Notes under the pieces: generated by a model
What the model saw: the letters and a program-made list of their open reading frames with translations, nothing else
Told to the model about the DNA's origin: nothing
Databases searched by the model: none
NCBI GenBank assembly: GCA_021432635.1
Contig: MU270118.1
Span: 62,001 to 126,000 of the forward strand
Reading direction: 5' to 3'
Source: Thozetella sp. PMI_491
Lineage: Eukaryota; Ascomycota; Sordariomycetes; Chaetosphaeriales; Chaetosphaeriaceae
Length of the DNA: 64,000 nt
In this document: positions 11,083 to 22,392 of the stretch, piece after piece
Layout of the letters: every line of letters begins with the position of its first letter
How positions within the stretch are numbered: the first letter of the stretch is position 1
Position numbers and translations under genes: made by a program

Positions 11083-12978
11083 AAACAGACGATGGCTTGA
11101 AGTATCTCAAAACTTCTATGTGCTTGTCTGCCGTTGCATTTTATTTCTCTACATATATTTTTTGGGCATATCACTCGTTGTATATACATTATACTTTCGC
11201 GTACATAAGGTGCGGAGCGTGGTGGCGTCTACAAGGTAACTACCTAGGAACATAAAGACAAGACTGGCTCCCATTTCCAACACCTTCCACTGGCGCCTGT
11301 ATTTAACTCAAGTGGAAGCATCTTCAACCTTTGAAAAGGATGATCCCATCCTTGGGCATGAGAACATGTGCGCTTTCTCAGTAGGCTGGATGTGCCCATC
11401 AGCGGATTTCTTACGCTCCTACTCCAAGTCTCTATAGAGGGATTACGCCACAGCGTCGCCACCATCGTGCTGGAGACGACCCCAGACAACTTGATATGTC
11501 TTCCGAGGATAATGCTTAGACGGTTCAACTTGCCCTCTCCACTGCCCCGCGTCGGGAACCTAAGGTGCCTGGCACCTTGTTGGTTCTGGAGGGGCTTTAG
11601 CACGCTGACCTGACTGGGTTCTGCGTCCGAACCCCGGTTCGTTCCAGATTTCATTACCGAAAGGCACATCGACCTTGTAACAGTAGTGCAGCCATCCCGC
11701 GCTGGGGATCCTAGCGGGTCCAGAATGGTAGCATTCTGTGTATGCATTCTGCCAAAAGAAGCTTTTTCCTCCTCGCAGATAAAGAGATTATTTGCAATAA
11801 CCCAGTCTCATCTGTCGCCGCTTACATTACACGTGCAGATGATGCTAGTCGGGCAGCCAATCCCTCCTCGTCTGTCACACCCGTTTCAGCCGATGTCTGC
11901 TAGTGTACTGTACCTAGTACGTCCGTAGTAGTCGATTCGAAGCAGTGAGTAAGCGTTGCCGCGGGGTAGGCCGGAGCCTCATTGTTTAGGCCGCTAGTCG
12001 GATCTGGCCTACCGTGCATACCTTATGTATGCTTGACGATATGCCTTGTTGAGGCTCAATTGGGGCGCCAGGGACCCAGCGAGGACAGCCTAGCCAAGTT
12101 ATTTTGAGCCAAACTGAGGCAAGATGTCCAAGGCAGATACTGCACCTTACTATGCAGCTGCTTGCTACTTTGGTCAAATGGATGGCATTGATTTGCGAAC
12201 CAGAGGGAGACGGACTTTTGCCATGGCTCGCGTACGACGTTGGGTGCCTTTAGTCTTGGACACTAATCCCAACGAGGATGTTAGTGCTCAAGGCAATGCG
12301 CGGAAGGATTTCGCCACGGCAAAAACACGTCGCAGTATTGACTACCTGAGGCTGAGCTACTTGGCCAGTGACGGAATGCTAGTCTCAATTGGCCGGGATG
12401 GGCCCTGAAACGGCATATAAGCGATGACGCCCTACCCACTTGGATGTTATAGCCAACGGTCAAAATACCCCTGGACACGTGCGCGAGGATTGTCGCCGGG
12501 ATCACTGTCATCTCATTTTATGCCCCGCGGCCGGGGCCGAAGGCACAATTTCGACCCAGATTTATTCCTTCTTCCCCTGGTTTGCATATTATGTTTTGGG
12601 CGTTGTCAGTATATTGAGGCCGGCGAGATCCTCCGGCCAAACCCCGCGGTTTGACCCAGCCCGCACAGATGGAGGGTGACGACGATATGGAACTATTGAT
12701 AGTTCCTCGCATGGGCCGCGGGCTGGGGGCAGTTGGGCGAACGCACTTCGACTTGCTCGTCAAGGACTTAGACCAAACGGGGTACTGGAGACTCGTCGCA
12801 AAAGAAGGCTGGAGTACGTATAAGAGACGCGACACAGGTCGGCGGAGGGACCGCCATCCATAGCAAACAAGCAACATCGGCAGACGGAGAAGCGAGCGTT
12901 CGGCATTCGTTCCCCGGGTCCACAAGTCACTCCTTAATTCTACATCAACTAGTCCCTCTTTCAGCGCCAGCATCCGCC
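11083..12978. other. Intergenic, no gene supported
   Basis: About 1.9 kb. Frames of up to 167 codons occur on the minus strand near 11244-11747 but show no domain, biased composition or splice-consistent extension. The end nearest 12979 is the promoter of the thaumatin-like gene. Confidence 0.45.
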
Positions 12979-13969
12979 ATGCTCACCAAAGCTGTCGCAG
13001 TGGCCGTCCTGGCCCTCAGCTCGGCCGTCCTGGCCGCTCCCAGGCCGGAGGGGGAGAGACGCCAGGCCCAGAATGAGGGTGTCACCAACGCCGACCAGCA
13101 AACTATTCTCTACCCCGGCAGGACCAACAAGGCCCTCCACGGTGCGCTGGACGTGGCAGAGTTCTGGGCCCCCGCCGCGACGGACTCCGGCTCTCCGACG
13201 ACCGAGGCCCCCACTGCCACGGCCGCATCCACCCAGTTCACCTTTCGTCTCGGCGGTGCGCCAGAGCCCACTGCCGCTCCGGACCTGGAGGGCCGGGATG
13301 CCAACGTCGTGAAGCGCAACCCCCCTTACATCACCATCAGCGTCATCAACAGCCTGATTGGCAGCACACGAGGCGTTTTGACCGCCCACGGACAGAACGC
13401 CGGTGCCCCTTCCCCCGTCCGCGGTAACTTGGGCCAAGGCGTTATCAACAATGGCCAAGCTGATTTTATTGCCGTTCCCACGGGGTGGGCAGGTTAGTTA
13501 CAAAATTCTCTTTTATCATATGGTACTCGAAATTGACTAGGTTGGGTGGGTAGGTCGGATTGCGGTCGTGGAGAACGGCGGGCGTGCTATCGTCGGCGAC
13601 GAGTCCCTGATCGAGGCCTCGTTCGTGACGCAGGGCGGGTCGGATGCCGTATTCGACATCAACGTCTCGTACGTCGACGGCTTTTCGCTCCCCATCACCT
13701 GCAGCTGCGATGTCGGTGTTATCGCTGGCTGCAACAAGTACCTCTGGGACCTCCACCAGTGCCCTGACGACAACGGCGTCGGCTCATGCCGCAACCCGAT
13801 GCGCAACAATGGCAACTCCGCCACCGATTTCTTCGCCCCATGCCAGCACGCTGCCTACGCCTACGCAAACGACTCTGCGGCCAACACCGGCAACGGCGTC
13901 TGCCACGGTGATACAGTCACCTGCTGCATTGGCGTTAACTGCCCCGCCAACCCGCGCCAGCCAGCATAA
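12979..13969 (+). CDS. Secreted thaumatin-like protein
   Basis: Exons 12979-13492 and 13554-13969 give 309 residues. A signal peptide (MLTKAVAVAVLALSSAVLA) is followed by a long Ala/Thr/Pro-rich pro-region, then a dibasic KR at residues 112-113 that could be a Kex2-type cleavage site. The C-terminal domain holds EASFVTQGG..FDINVSYVDGFSLPITC, C-rich loops and FFAPCQHAAYAYANDS...CCIGVNCP, the usual fungal thaumatin-like pattern. Known: such proteins are extracellular, some with beta-glucanase or glucan-binding activity, others effector-like. The acidic residues needed for glucanase activity were not checked in a structure. It follows another small secreted protein on the same strand. Confidence 0.82.
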
Positions 13970-14911
13970 AGCTTTGCGATGTCCCTCCCGCGGTGCATGG
14001 TTTGGGTTGGTGGAGTGAGAGTCTCGGTAGCCCGTAGAATGTTGTCATGTCTACAATATCCCGGACTCAACTTATTCTCTGTAGATATTCTGGATGGATA
14101 AAGGTATATATAGTGCTGCCGTATATATTGGCCTCGTTTGTTATCCAATCTCCCCTGCTGAGCTCTATGAGGTGTGAGTAATCGACGGTTGCTCCTTTGA
14201 TATGATGCATGACCTCCGTTTTTGAGAAAGCGGCGTCATACAATCGGCGGGCATGAAGGCGTTTGAGTTGAACATGCCATTATTAACGAAAAGACATTAT
14301 GTCTTCATTAGTGACTCGCTTCGCAAAACGATAGTTAGACCTCCTCTAACCCGCCCCTCCTCCCCGGGCAATAGCTGCCACCCCCAGCAGCTGCAGCACC
14401 CTGTTAGCCAGCCGGGAAGATGAGAAGGCGGTGTCGATGGGAGTGGGGCATACAAGACGATATAGCGGAAATTCACCCGACACGTCGGCACAACACCGAA
14501 CCCCGCCGACCGAACACAGGATTAAAACTGATGGGTAAGGCAAGCTCCCCGGAACCCAGCCGTGCGGCAGCTCGAGGTTTCGGCCATCAAATCAAGAGGA
14601 TTTGAAAGCAGGACCAAGCAAGTGAGCTGGTAGGCGGCGTGTGTGGCAGCCATTCCATTCCATGCAAAACGACGCGGTGTCAGCCGAGCTCCAGTTGAGG
14701 CCGGCATGGAGAGCCAATCCGAGTGTAAGCATCCCAAGATAGCTGCAAAAGAAGACTGTCTTATGCATGTGCTCTTCAGGACGCCTTGTTCCGGCAACGC
14801 TCTGCATACAATGATATTCCCACGAAAGAGCCGGGAGGTCGCCTTGTTCCCGCCGACGGAGCTGGCACACCAACCACACCCCTCCCGCAGCCCCAGCGAC
14901 AAGATAGCCAT
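13970..14911. other. Intergenic, no gene supported
   Basis: About 940 bases. Searched on the plus strand for a zinc cluster belonging to the regulator at 14912; the upstream frame has scattered cysteines but not the CX2CX6C pattern. Confidence 0.45.
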
Positions 14912-15862
14912 ATGTTGACCAGGAGAGTGCCAACTGCGCTAGACTGGCCGCTATACCAAGGCCAAGACCTGGAAACAAACATGCGGGCAATGGAACAGCA
15001 CCTGTATTGCTCTTATGTCCACCGACTCGAGGCACCGGATGCCGTTGAGTACTGGATGCCGGGCACATTTTTCCAAGATGTGCTTGTACTTAGCTTCGAG
15101 TGTCCCTCGTTAGCCTATATGCTAATCAGCCTCGGCGCCACGGCCAAGCTGCTGATGTATGGCCGAGACCCTCGATTGCTTAGCACACAGCATGCCTATC
15201 TGGGCAAGGCCATCGCTGGCCAGCTCTCGGCAATCGAATCGGGAGTCAATCGCACCAATTTCGAACCTCTCTTCGCTGCTGCCAATCTGATTGCTGGCCA
15301 GTCACTTCTGGCCCGCAGATTCGGCACCCACAATCGCGCCAGCCTGGCCGGCATCGCGGACTGGCTTCGGAGCTGGCGTTCTGTATACACCTTCACAGCC
15401 GCGTTCTCGGAACTCTTCTCCAGTAGCAGGTTTGCTTCGTATCCAGTTGGACGCGAAAAAATGTTCTCTACAGGGCGCGAGCTGTCGTCCGATGAACCTG
15501 TGTTTGGATTTCTCGTCCAGGGACTCGCTCGCATGACCACGCCATACAAAACATTCAGCACTTACCGATATGTGGCAGCCTGCCTGAGCATCATATACCA
15601 CCGACCTACACGAGAGCTACACAGTAGGTTCCTTGTAGAAGCCCCTACCATATTCGTCAAGGCGGTAGAGCGCTGCGAACCCACAGCCCTGGCACTCATG
15701 GGCGCCCATTTCGCCCTGAGCAGGATTCTAGACATGCCATTGCTTTGTGATGGTAGCGCCGAGGCAGATCTGGGCTTGTTATTAAAATATTTGCCCCGGA
15801 TTCAGCAGAGACTATTGCAGCGCGCAGTGGATGTCATTGAAGCTAGGATAGGTGACAGATAG
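14912..15862 (+). CDS. C6-type regulator C-terminal domain without zinc cluster
   Basis: A single-exon frame of 316 residues from the first ATG; the open frame extends about 40 codons further upstream without an ATG. Segments such as NMRAMEQHLYCSYVHRL, FFQDVLVLSFECPSLAYMLISLGATAKLLM and the closing LLLKYLPRIQQRLLQRAV resemble the Upc2/sterol-uptake-type regulatory domain that normally follows an N-terminal Zn2Cys6 cluster. No such cluster is found upstream in any frame or through plausible splicing. Nuclear regulatory action is inferred from family only. It could be a 5'-truncated gene or a cofactor-like protein. The next plus-strand gene is a sedolisin. Confidence 0.65.
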   Translation: MLTRRVPTALDWPLYQGQDLETNMRAMEQHLYCSYVHRLEAPDAVEYWMPGTFFQDVLVLSFECPSLAYMLISLGATAKLLMYGRDPRLLSTQHAYLGKAIAGQLSAIESGVNRTNFEPLFAAANLIAGQSLLARRFGTHNRASLAGIADWLRSWRSVYTFTAAFSELFSSSRFASYPVGREKMFSTGRELSSDEPVFGFLVQGLARMTTPYKTFSTYRYVAACLSIIYHRPTRELHSRFLVEAPTIFVKAVERCEPTALALMGAHFALSRILDMPLLCDGSAEADLGLLLKYLPRIQQRLLQRAVDVIEARIGDR

Positions 15863-16710
15863 CGTGGCGGATACGGATACCATGCCATCGTTGGGCTCAT
15901 CTGTGGAATTCCGATGTTTCTAGCCAGCTACCCAGCGGGTCCTGTGTCGGATCCCGAAGTGCATGCACCGGCTGTGGCGTCGGGAATCGCACCACCCGGG
16001 AAAAGGCTCTAGAACATCGCATTGCTACCAAAATACAGGACCAACCCTCTATGTTGTGTGAGCCGTAATTATCACAGAATCACTTGCCGCCCTAGGGGAG
16101 GCTAGCTGCCCTGCCGTGCCTACCTGCCCGGTTAGGCTGCATGCACCAATGTAACCATCTCGCCCCCGCTCTCCTAGTGGAGATCGTGAACCGCTCCAAG
16201 CCACGGTACCTTGCGTTGCTTGCCTGCATATAGTATTGTGCATATAATATTCTGCATAACTAGGCATGTGGCATGTTGGCATGATAGATAATAGCTCTCA
16301 ATGCGTCCGCTGTACATACTTAGACGCTTACTTGCTCCGCACAGATACAACAAAAGTCCATCAATAGACTGTGACTGTCGATCGGCTCGTTCGGGTGTGC
16401 TCATTTCTCAGCGCTCGGGCAGGTAAGCGCTTCACTCCTAATTAATTCCTCGTAAGAACATGGATGTCGTTCTGCACGACCATTTGAGCTGCTTAATCGG
16501 GAAGCTCGCTACCACGCGGGGTTGATCAACAATCCACCCTAAAGTGGCGTATGGACGAAGAACCCGCGCCGCATCTAGGGAACAAGACAATATAAAGATC
16601 GCCAAGATGCCGGCACTCGAGTTGCGGGGCGGGATCTTGGATTCTTGGCCGTGTCCCGATTCTCTTGGCAAATCACATAGGACTTGTACCACATACCTAC
16701 AGAGACAGCC
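15863..16710. promoter_or_regulatory. Intergenic; promoter of the sedolisin gene
   Basis: No gene is supported. A TATAAA element at 16591-16596 lies about 115 bases before the sedolisin start codon, a reasonable core promoter position in filamentous fungi. Confidence 0.45.
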
Positions 16711-19156
16711 ATGCGGCTCAATCAGTTCACGGTTATCTTGATTGAGGCGCTTGCCGTCCAAGCCGCTTCCAGTACTCTTTCTCAAGGCGCCAGGGTGGAT
16801 GGTCGCGAGGTGCCATCCTCACACACGCTTCACGAGCGATATCTGCCACACTGGGGTGATCAATGGAGCAAACGGCACCGACTTCCCGGGACAGCGGTCC
16901 TGCCAGTGCGGATTGGTCTAAGGCAGTCAAATTTGCAGGAAGGCCACGATAAGCTGATGGATATGTTTGTAAACCCATTGAACACCGCCAGAAGCAGCTA
17001 AACTGACAGCTCTGTGATTCTAGTTCTAACCCGCGATCGCCAAACTACGGGAAGCACATGAGTGCGCAGGAGGTGATCGATTTCTTCGCGCCTTCTCAGT
17101 CTAGTGTCGACGCAGTCAAGGAATGGCTTGTCTCTGCTGGCATCGAAGGCCACCGAATCGGCCACTCGGCCAACAAACAGGTACGGTTTGCCGCCGAATC
17201 ACGCGCACCAGGCCGCAGATTTAACGCAGATGTTCACCAACGCAGTGGATCCAACTAGATGTGCCAGCATCGGATCTTGAGAGGTTACTTTTTACGGAAT
17301 ACTATGTCTGGGAGCACCTATCTGGCTCGACCGATGTAGCCAGCGAGGAGTACTATATCCCCCAGCATGTGCAAGACCATGTCGACTACATTACCCCTGG
17401 TGTTAGGCTCCGCCCGAGGACTAAAGCCGCGCGACCGGAGGCTGTGGGAAGCGATGTTCTCCAAAAGCGGCGAACGCACAAAGATGGCCTGCATGACAAG
17501 CAGGCCAAGCTGCCAGAGCTTCCAAACCTCAACGCGTCCACTTGCGACACCTATGTCACGGCGGCATGTGTCAGAGGTATACTCTTGTATGAAAGCAGGC
17601 ACCCTGATAATTGCTGACCACAACCAGCCCAGTACAGTATCCCGCAAGGTCGAACTGCATCCCCCGGTAACGAGCTCGGCATCTTCGAGAGCACCGACGA
17701 TCATTATAGCAAGGCCGACCTTGATGCCTACTGGAGCAACCTAGAGCCGTAAGAGTCTTAAAGACACAAGCGTCTTGTCATTTCCTCACAGGTGATTAGA
17801 TACATCCCGAACGGCACGTATCCCGAGGAGCGGCTAGTAGATGGAGCCATCGGAGCGTACGAGACACCATCAGATCTGCCACTCGGTCGCGGGGAGGAGT
17901 CTGATCTTGACTTCCAAGCCGCCTGGCCTTTGATCTGGCCGCAGAAAACGGTCCTCTTCCAAGAGGATGATCAGTGGTACGAATTCAACGAGACGTCCGA
18001 TGACACTCCATATGTGGGCTTCTGGAACAGTATGTGGAGCTCGCAAGTGATCTAAACCGCAAAGAGCTTGAGGGGCTAATCCGGCGTCTCTATATAGCGT
18101 TCTACGATGCTATTGACGGCAGTTACTGCACCTACAGCGCATACGGCGAAACGGGCGACTGCAAGGACCCCGCTTGCTTGGACCCGTCGTATCCCAACCC
18201 CAACGAGCCTGGCGGCTACAAAGGAGCGCTGCAATGCGGTCTTTACAAGCCAACTAACGTGATCAGCATGTCGTATGCTTTTGGAGAGAACTACCTTCCG
18301 GCTTACTACATGAAACGTCAGTGTGACGAAGTCCTGAAGCTTTCGCTGCAGGGTGTTACGGTCGTTGCCTCGTCTGGAGATGGTGGCGTTGGTGGGCTGC
18401 AAAATTGCCCAGGCCAGTTCCACCAAATCTTTCATCCGCTTACGCCGAATACCTGTCCGTACGTCCTCGCTGTGGGCAGCACCCAGTTCGACCCGCCGAA
18501 ACAGCCCGGCTGCAAGCTTGAGGAAGTTCCTACTACACGTTTCGGCAGCGGGGGCGGCTTTAGCAACGTGTTTGCCACCCCAGATTACCAGGCCGAGGCC
18601 GTCAAGCACTACTTCGACACGGTGACGCTCAACTTCACCGGGTACACCCAGTTTGTCGACGGCAACGACTTTTCCAACGTCACCTCAGGCTTGTATCATA
18701 TCGGTGGGCGAGGCATGCCGGATGTTGCTGCAGTTGGAGACCGCTTCCTGATCTACTTCAACGGCACGTGGGTGACGGTTGGCGGGACATCGGTTTCGGC
18801 ACCCATCTGGGGCGCCATACTCACTCTCATAAACGAAGAGCGGCTAGCGGCCGGAAAGAGCACCCTGGGATTCGTGCATCCCTTGCTGGTATGTCGCTTT
18901 CTTCTCTACGGCGTCGGGCCTTGCTAACTAGCCATGCACGCAGTATGCGCATCCAGAGGTATTCCACGACATCACAACTGGTAGCAACCCCGGCTGCAAC
19001 CTCACCTACTCGAACGGGTTTCCGGCTGCCAAGGGATGGGATCCCGTGTCAGGTCTAGGGTGAGTTCTCCTGTGTTTAGAAGCATTCGTGCTGGTCTCAT
19101 GCAATTATAGATCTCCGATCTATCCAAAGCTACGGAAAGCACTCGTCGACGTTTAA
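16711..19156 (+). CDS. Secreted sedolisin (S53 tripeptidyl-peptidase type)
   Basis: Eight exons (16711-16964, 17024-17180, 17246-17576, 17628-17748, 17800-18029, 18098-18888, 18944-19059, 19111-19156) join to 681 residues in one frame. A signal peptide is followed by the S53 prodomain (LMDISNPRSPNYGKHMS...). The catalytic domain carries Glu321 and Asp325 in EESDLDFQ, the oxyanion Asp in VVASSGDGGVGG and the nucleophile in GGTSVSAP (Ser near 596). The end has the calcium-site elements FHDITTGSNPGC and GWDPVSGLG. Known: sedolisins are acidic-pH serine-carboxyl peptidases, many releasing tripeptides, secreted as zymogens that mature themselves. All triad residues are present, so it should be active. 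Donor choices for intron 1 (GTTTGT) and acceptor of intron 4 were set by frame. Confidence 0.9.
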
Positions 19157-19660
19157 ATAGAGGGCTGCTTTTCATCGTCGCCAATGCCTTCTCCGAAGGC
19201 CACGACTCTCTACGCCTCATACCGCATAGAAGTGTCTAAGCCCATAGCCTAGCCCAATTTAAGCGGTTGTCGAACGAGATGATGGCGATTATCACCCGTT
19301 GCCGATCCAGCGTGGGGTCGTGAGAAGCCAAATCTGTCTGCACATCAAGGTACAATGGCCATCTCCGTACCCTCGATATGAACTGTGACGTGCCTTATTC
19401 TGGCAGTGTTAACGTAGAGCCCCTGGTTAAGTAGTGGATGTGTAGATGGCCGCCGTCACTCGGTTTCTGGCGAACTTGTAGGAACGCAGAAGCCGTGTCC
19501 GGCTGCAGCATAGGAGCGCCAGGAGGTTACGCCCTCTCTGCTGATTTCGTACGATTGCTGTACCCGAGACGTTTTTCTTCGGCAAAAGCTGCTCTTCGGT
19601 CTGTGACGAGGACCGAGATCGGACGGCACGTCGAGTGGGTGCTTGCGGCAGGCAGAGGAG
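19157..19660. other. Intergenic between convergent genes
   Basis: The 3' ends of the sedolisin and of the minus-strand regulator face each other here. No gene supported. Confidence 0.5.
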
Positions 19661-21697
19661 CTAAACCTCTCGAATAGCCTCCTGCCATAATTCTATCAAG
19701 AATATTTCTCGAGAAAAGTTGTTCTCTGGCCAGACAATGGACTGGAGCACTTTTCTTGCGTCTACCCAGTCCACAACGCCGACGACCCCGCTCCAGCGCC
19801 GAAGTTTATGGCGGAACCATTTCTTTAGGGTTGAAATCGTTTCCTCTCCACCTGCCTTCATATCGAACAGACCTTTGCTGGCCAGGTCCTTGGCCTGGTA
19901 GTCTATGAGCGCAATGCCATGTGCACCAACAGCTACCTTCCACAGCCAGAAGTCTCGGTCAACTCGATCGTGGATCATATCCTGCTCAAAGAGCTCTACA
20001 TCCCTCTTTAAGATCTCGAAAACCTGTCGTGTGAATCTATTGTCGACTGCCGTATCACCATTTCCCACTCCGAGGACCCCGTACATGACGAAACCGCATA
20101 AAACGTCGAGCGTGCTTTTGTTCACGAGCAGCTTTCGCTGCCCCTTGGTCGGTGGGGTTCTCCAGTCCTTGACGAACGGCCCCCCTTGCGATACCATCAT
20201 CGAGGCGGACGCCCCGAATGTCCACGTTGGACCATCGAGAACGACGGATGGGTCGAGGGGGGAAAGATTCTTTTCAACAAGCTCAGTAGTGCGCCGCAGC
20301 GCTTCGATGCTGGGAGTAGCATCAATGATGCAGTGCGTCTCGGTCTCGTCTTGTGGGACGATGAAGAAATGGAGGATTTGCCGGGCGGCAGCGAGCCTCT
20401 CATCGTGTCCTAGGAGATCCGTCCTCCACTGTCTCATTTCGGGGTCAATACGGCGGCCGTCGAGCGCAAATTGCCCGCTTCGCTCCTCACGACGATGCGT
20501 GTTCATGCCAGTGGAAAAGTCGAAGCTGCTGTTGTGCGGGAGAACAGTGGTTAGCTCAACGACTGTACGTTCGGCTGTCTGCACAGGGAAACAAACACCA
20601 TAGTGAATCGCTCCGCTAACTCGTCAAGAGTAGCTTGTGAAGGGTCCTCGCTCCAAACGACGCGGCGTTTGGTTGCTGATCTGCGCCTCCAGATCTCCAA
20701 CATCGTGATCAGCCCGTCCAGGTGAGTTTTAGACGCCTCGGCGTTTCCGACGAAGCTCTGTTGAGGAGTAGTGTCTAGTTAGCGACTGCTTAGGTTGGAC
20801 GACCGCAACCGTTGGCATCAGGTCGGCACAATGCAGCGATACGAACAAGGACCCCTGGGCATCTCCGAAACTTACTTCGGAAATGGATAGACATGCTGTG
20901 AGTTTCATCAAGGGAAGCATGGGCTTAGCTGATTCTGGTTTGGGGTCTGCAAGCCATGTTTTTAGCTGGCGAATGCACTGAGACATGTGAAATAGATAGG
21001 TTGGCTCCAAGTCCCATAATCCCCTTCTATTCCAGGCATAATATGATGCAGTGACGAGGAGGAGGCTACGAAAGAGGATCGGGTCCTTCGAAGCTAAAGA
21101 TATGCTGCGCGAGGTCAGTCGTTACGGCCTTCAGTGGATGGAGGGAGAGCTGCGGGTTCGCGTCAAGTGTCGCATACCAATTAATAGGGCTGGCGGGGTG
21201 GTCGTTATACAAGGCCAGGACTACATACATGTCCAGGGTCAGTATGGGCTCCCTAGGCATGCAAGGCACAGTGGACTTGCAGTAGTGCATCAGGTGGCGA
21301 GACCTGAAGGGCATCTCGATGGGGAAGCAGTCAAATGGGTCGCCGGCGCTGCCGTCCAAACGCCGAACCTCACCCAGGGTCCAGGGAATCTGCTCTCCAG
21401 GCAGGGTCTTTTTTTTTTGGACCTTGGCCCGATGCTCCCAGGCCGCATATTCGCATGCTTGTCCTCGGACCAAACAGTTGGTGCTAGCAGCAGCCCGGCA
21501 GCCGACGTTAGCAGATGTGCCAGCATATCCTAGACGCAGACCAGCCGCCTCAAGACGGATTATACGGATCCCAGTCACGCGACTTACCATAGTGGGCGTC
21601 CCTCGTCGCAACGGACATGGCGTTTCTTGCAGGTGGTGCACCCGGTTTGGCTGCGGGTGTGTGGCTTCCGCTGCCTGTCCACGATCTTCCGCACCAT
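19661..21697 (-). CDS. Zn2Cys6 transcription factor (Fungal_trans_2 type)
   Basis: Exons 21697-21588, 21483-21178, 21104-20876 and one starting at 20757 are consistent by frame and splice site. The N-terminus has KPHTRSQTGC and a complete cluster CX2CX6CX5CX2CX6C (CTTCKKRHVRCDEGRPL, then CTNC...CEYA after intron 1). The middle has DPILFRSLLLVTASYYAW and SFVGNAEASKTHLDGLI, typical of PF11951-like fungal regulators, and the long final frame (20584-19661) contains DFWLWKVAVGAHGIALID, also typical. Between about 20610 and 20585 the frame of exon 4 and the frame of the C-terminal part differ by one base, and no intron of normal length explains it, so either a base is lost or gained or a splice site was missed. 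Nuclear gene regulator; targets unknown. Confidence 0.75.
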
Positions 21698-22392
21698 GCT
21701 TGCAGGCCTGGCCTCTTCCTGCGAGCGGCAAGGCCAGGGACTTTGTCGTTTACCCGACAGGAGGTGGATTCTTGTCGCGCCTTGAGGACAATTGGTTGCT
21801 GGACTTATGTCATCGGTTGCTCCTTTGGCATCGAAAGGACAGGTCCGTGTGAGATTTTGGCTCACAAGGAGAATAGTTACAGCCTAGCCCGGAGCTTGTC
21901 CATTTGGGGCCGTCCAGACGAACATCCCAGTTAGCGTCTCGGCATTAGCCAATGGCTGGATGAGAACATTGCATGGCGGATTTGCAAAGGGCAGAGGAGT
22001 GGAGATGGAATCGTCGCATTGACCAAGACCGGGGGGAGTCGCATAGGGTTGGAAATTTCGCCCTGCGTCGTGGCCACGCTGTACACATGGGGTCCGGCAT
22101 CTGCGCGGCACTGAAGCCAGCCGTACGATATGTGGAGGAACTGCATGGTACTAGTAGAATAATGGTATCGACTGCTATAACTACGGGGTGTCCTGTTCTC
22201 AAAGAGCCTACGAATTTGAGACTGGACAGCATACAATAGAACTGCTCTTCTCCTTTTGGCATCATCCTCTTCTACTCCCGAGACACGTGCACCCTGCCAT
22301 GCCCACTAGCCCAGCCAATTTGCAGATTAGGAGAGAAGCATGCTGCTCCCAGACATTCGAGGGCCTGCCCTGCGTGCCAGGTGTTAATAGGG
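21698..22392. other. Intergenic, no gene supported
   Basis: Upstream region of the zinc-cluster regulator and downstream region of the AAA gene, which lies on the same strand. Frames here lack family signatures. Confidence 0.45.

Noticed and set aside
11244-11747. 167-codon minus-strand frame in an intergenic region
   Set aside because: No family similarity, no signal peptide or domain, and no splice-consistent neighbours.
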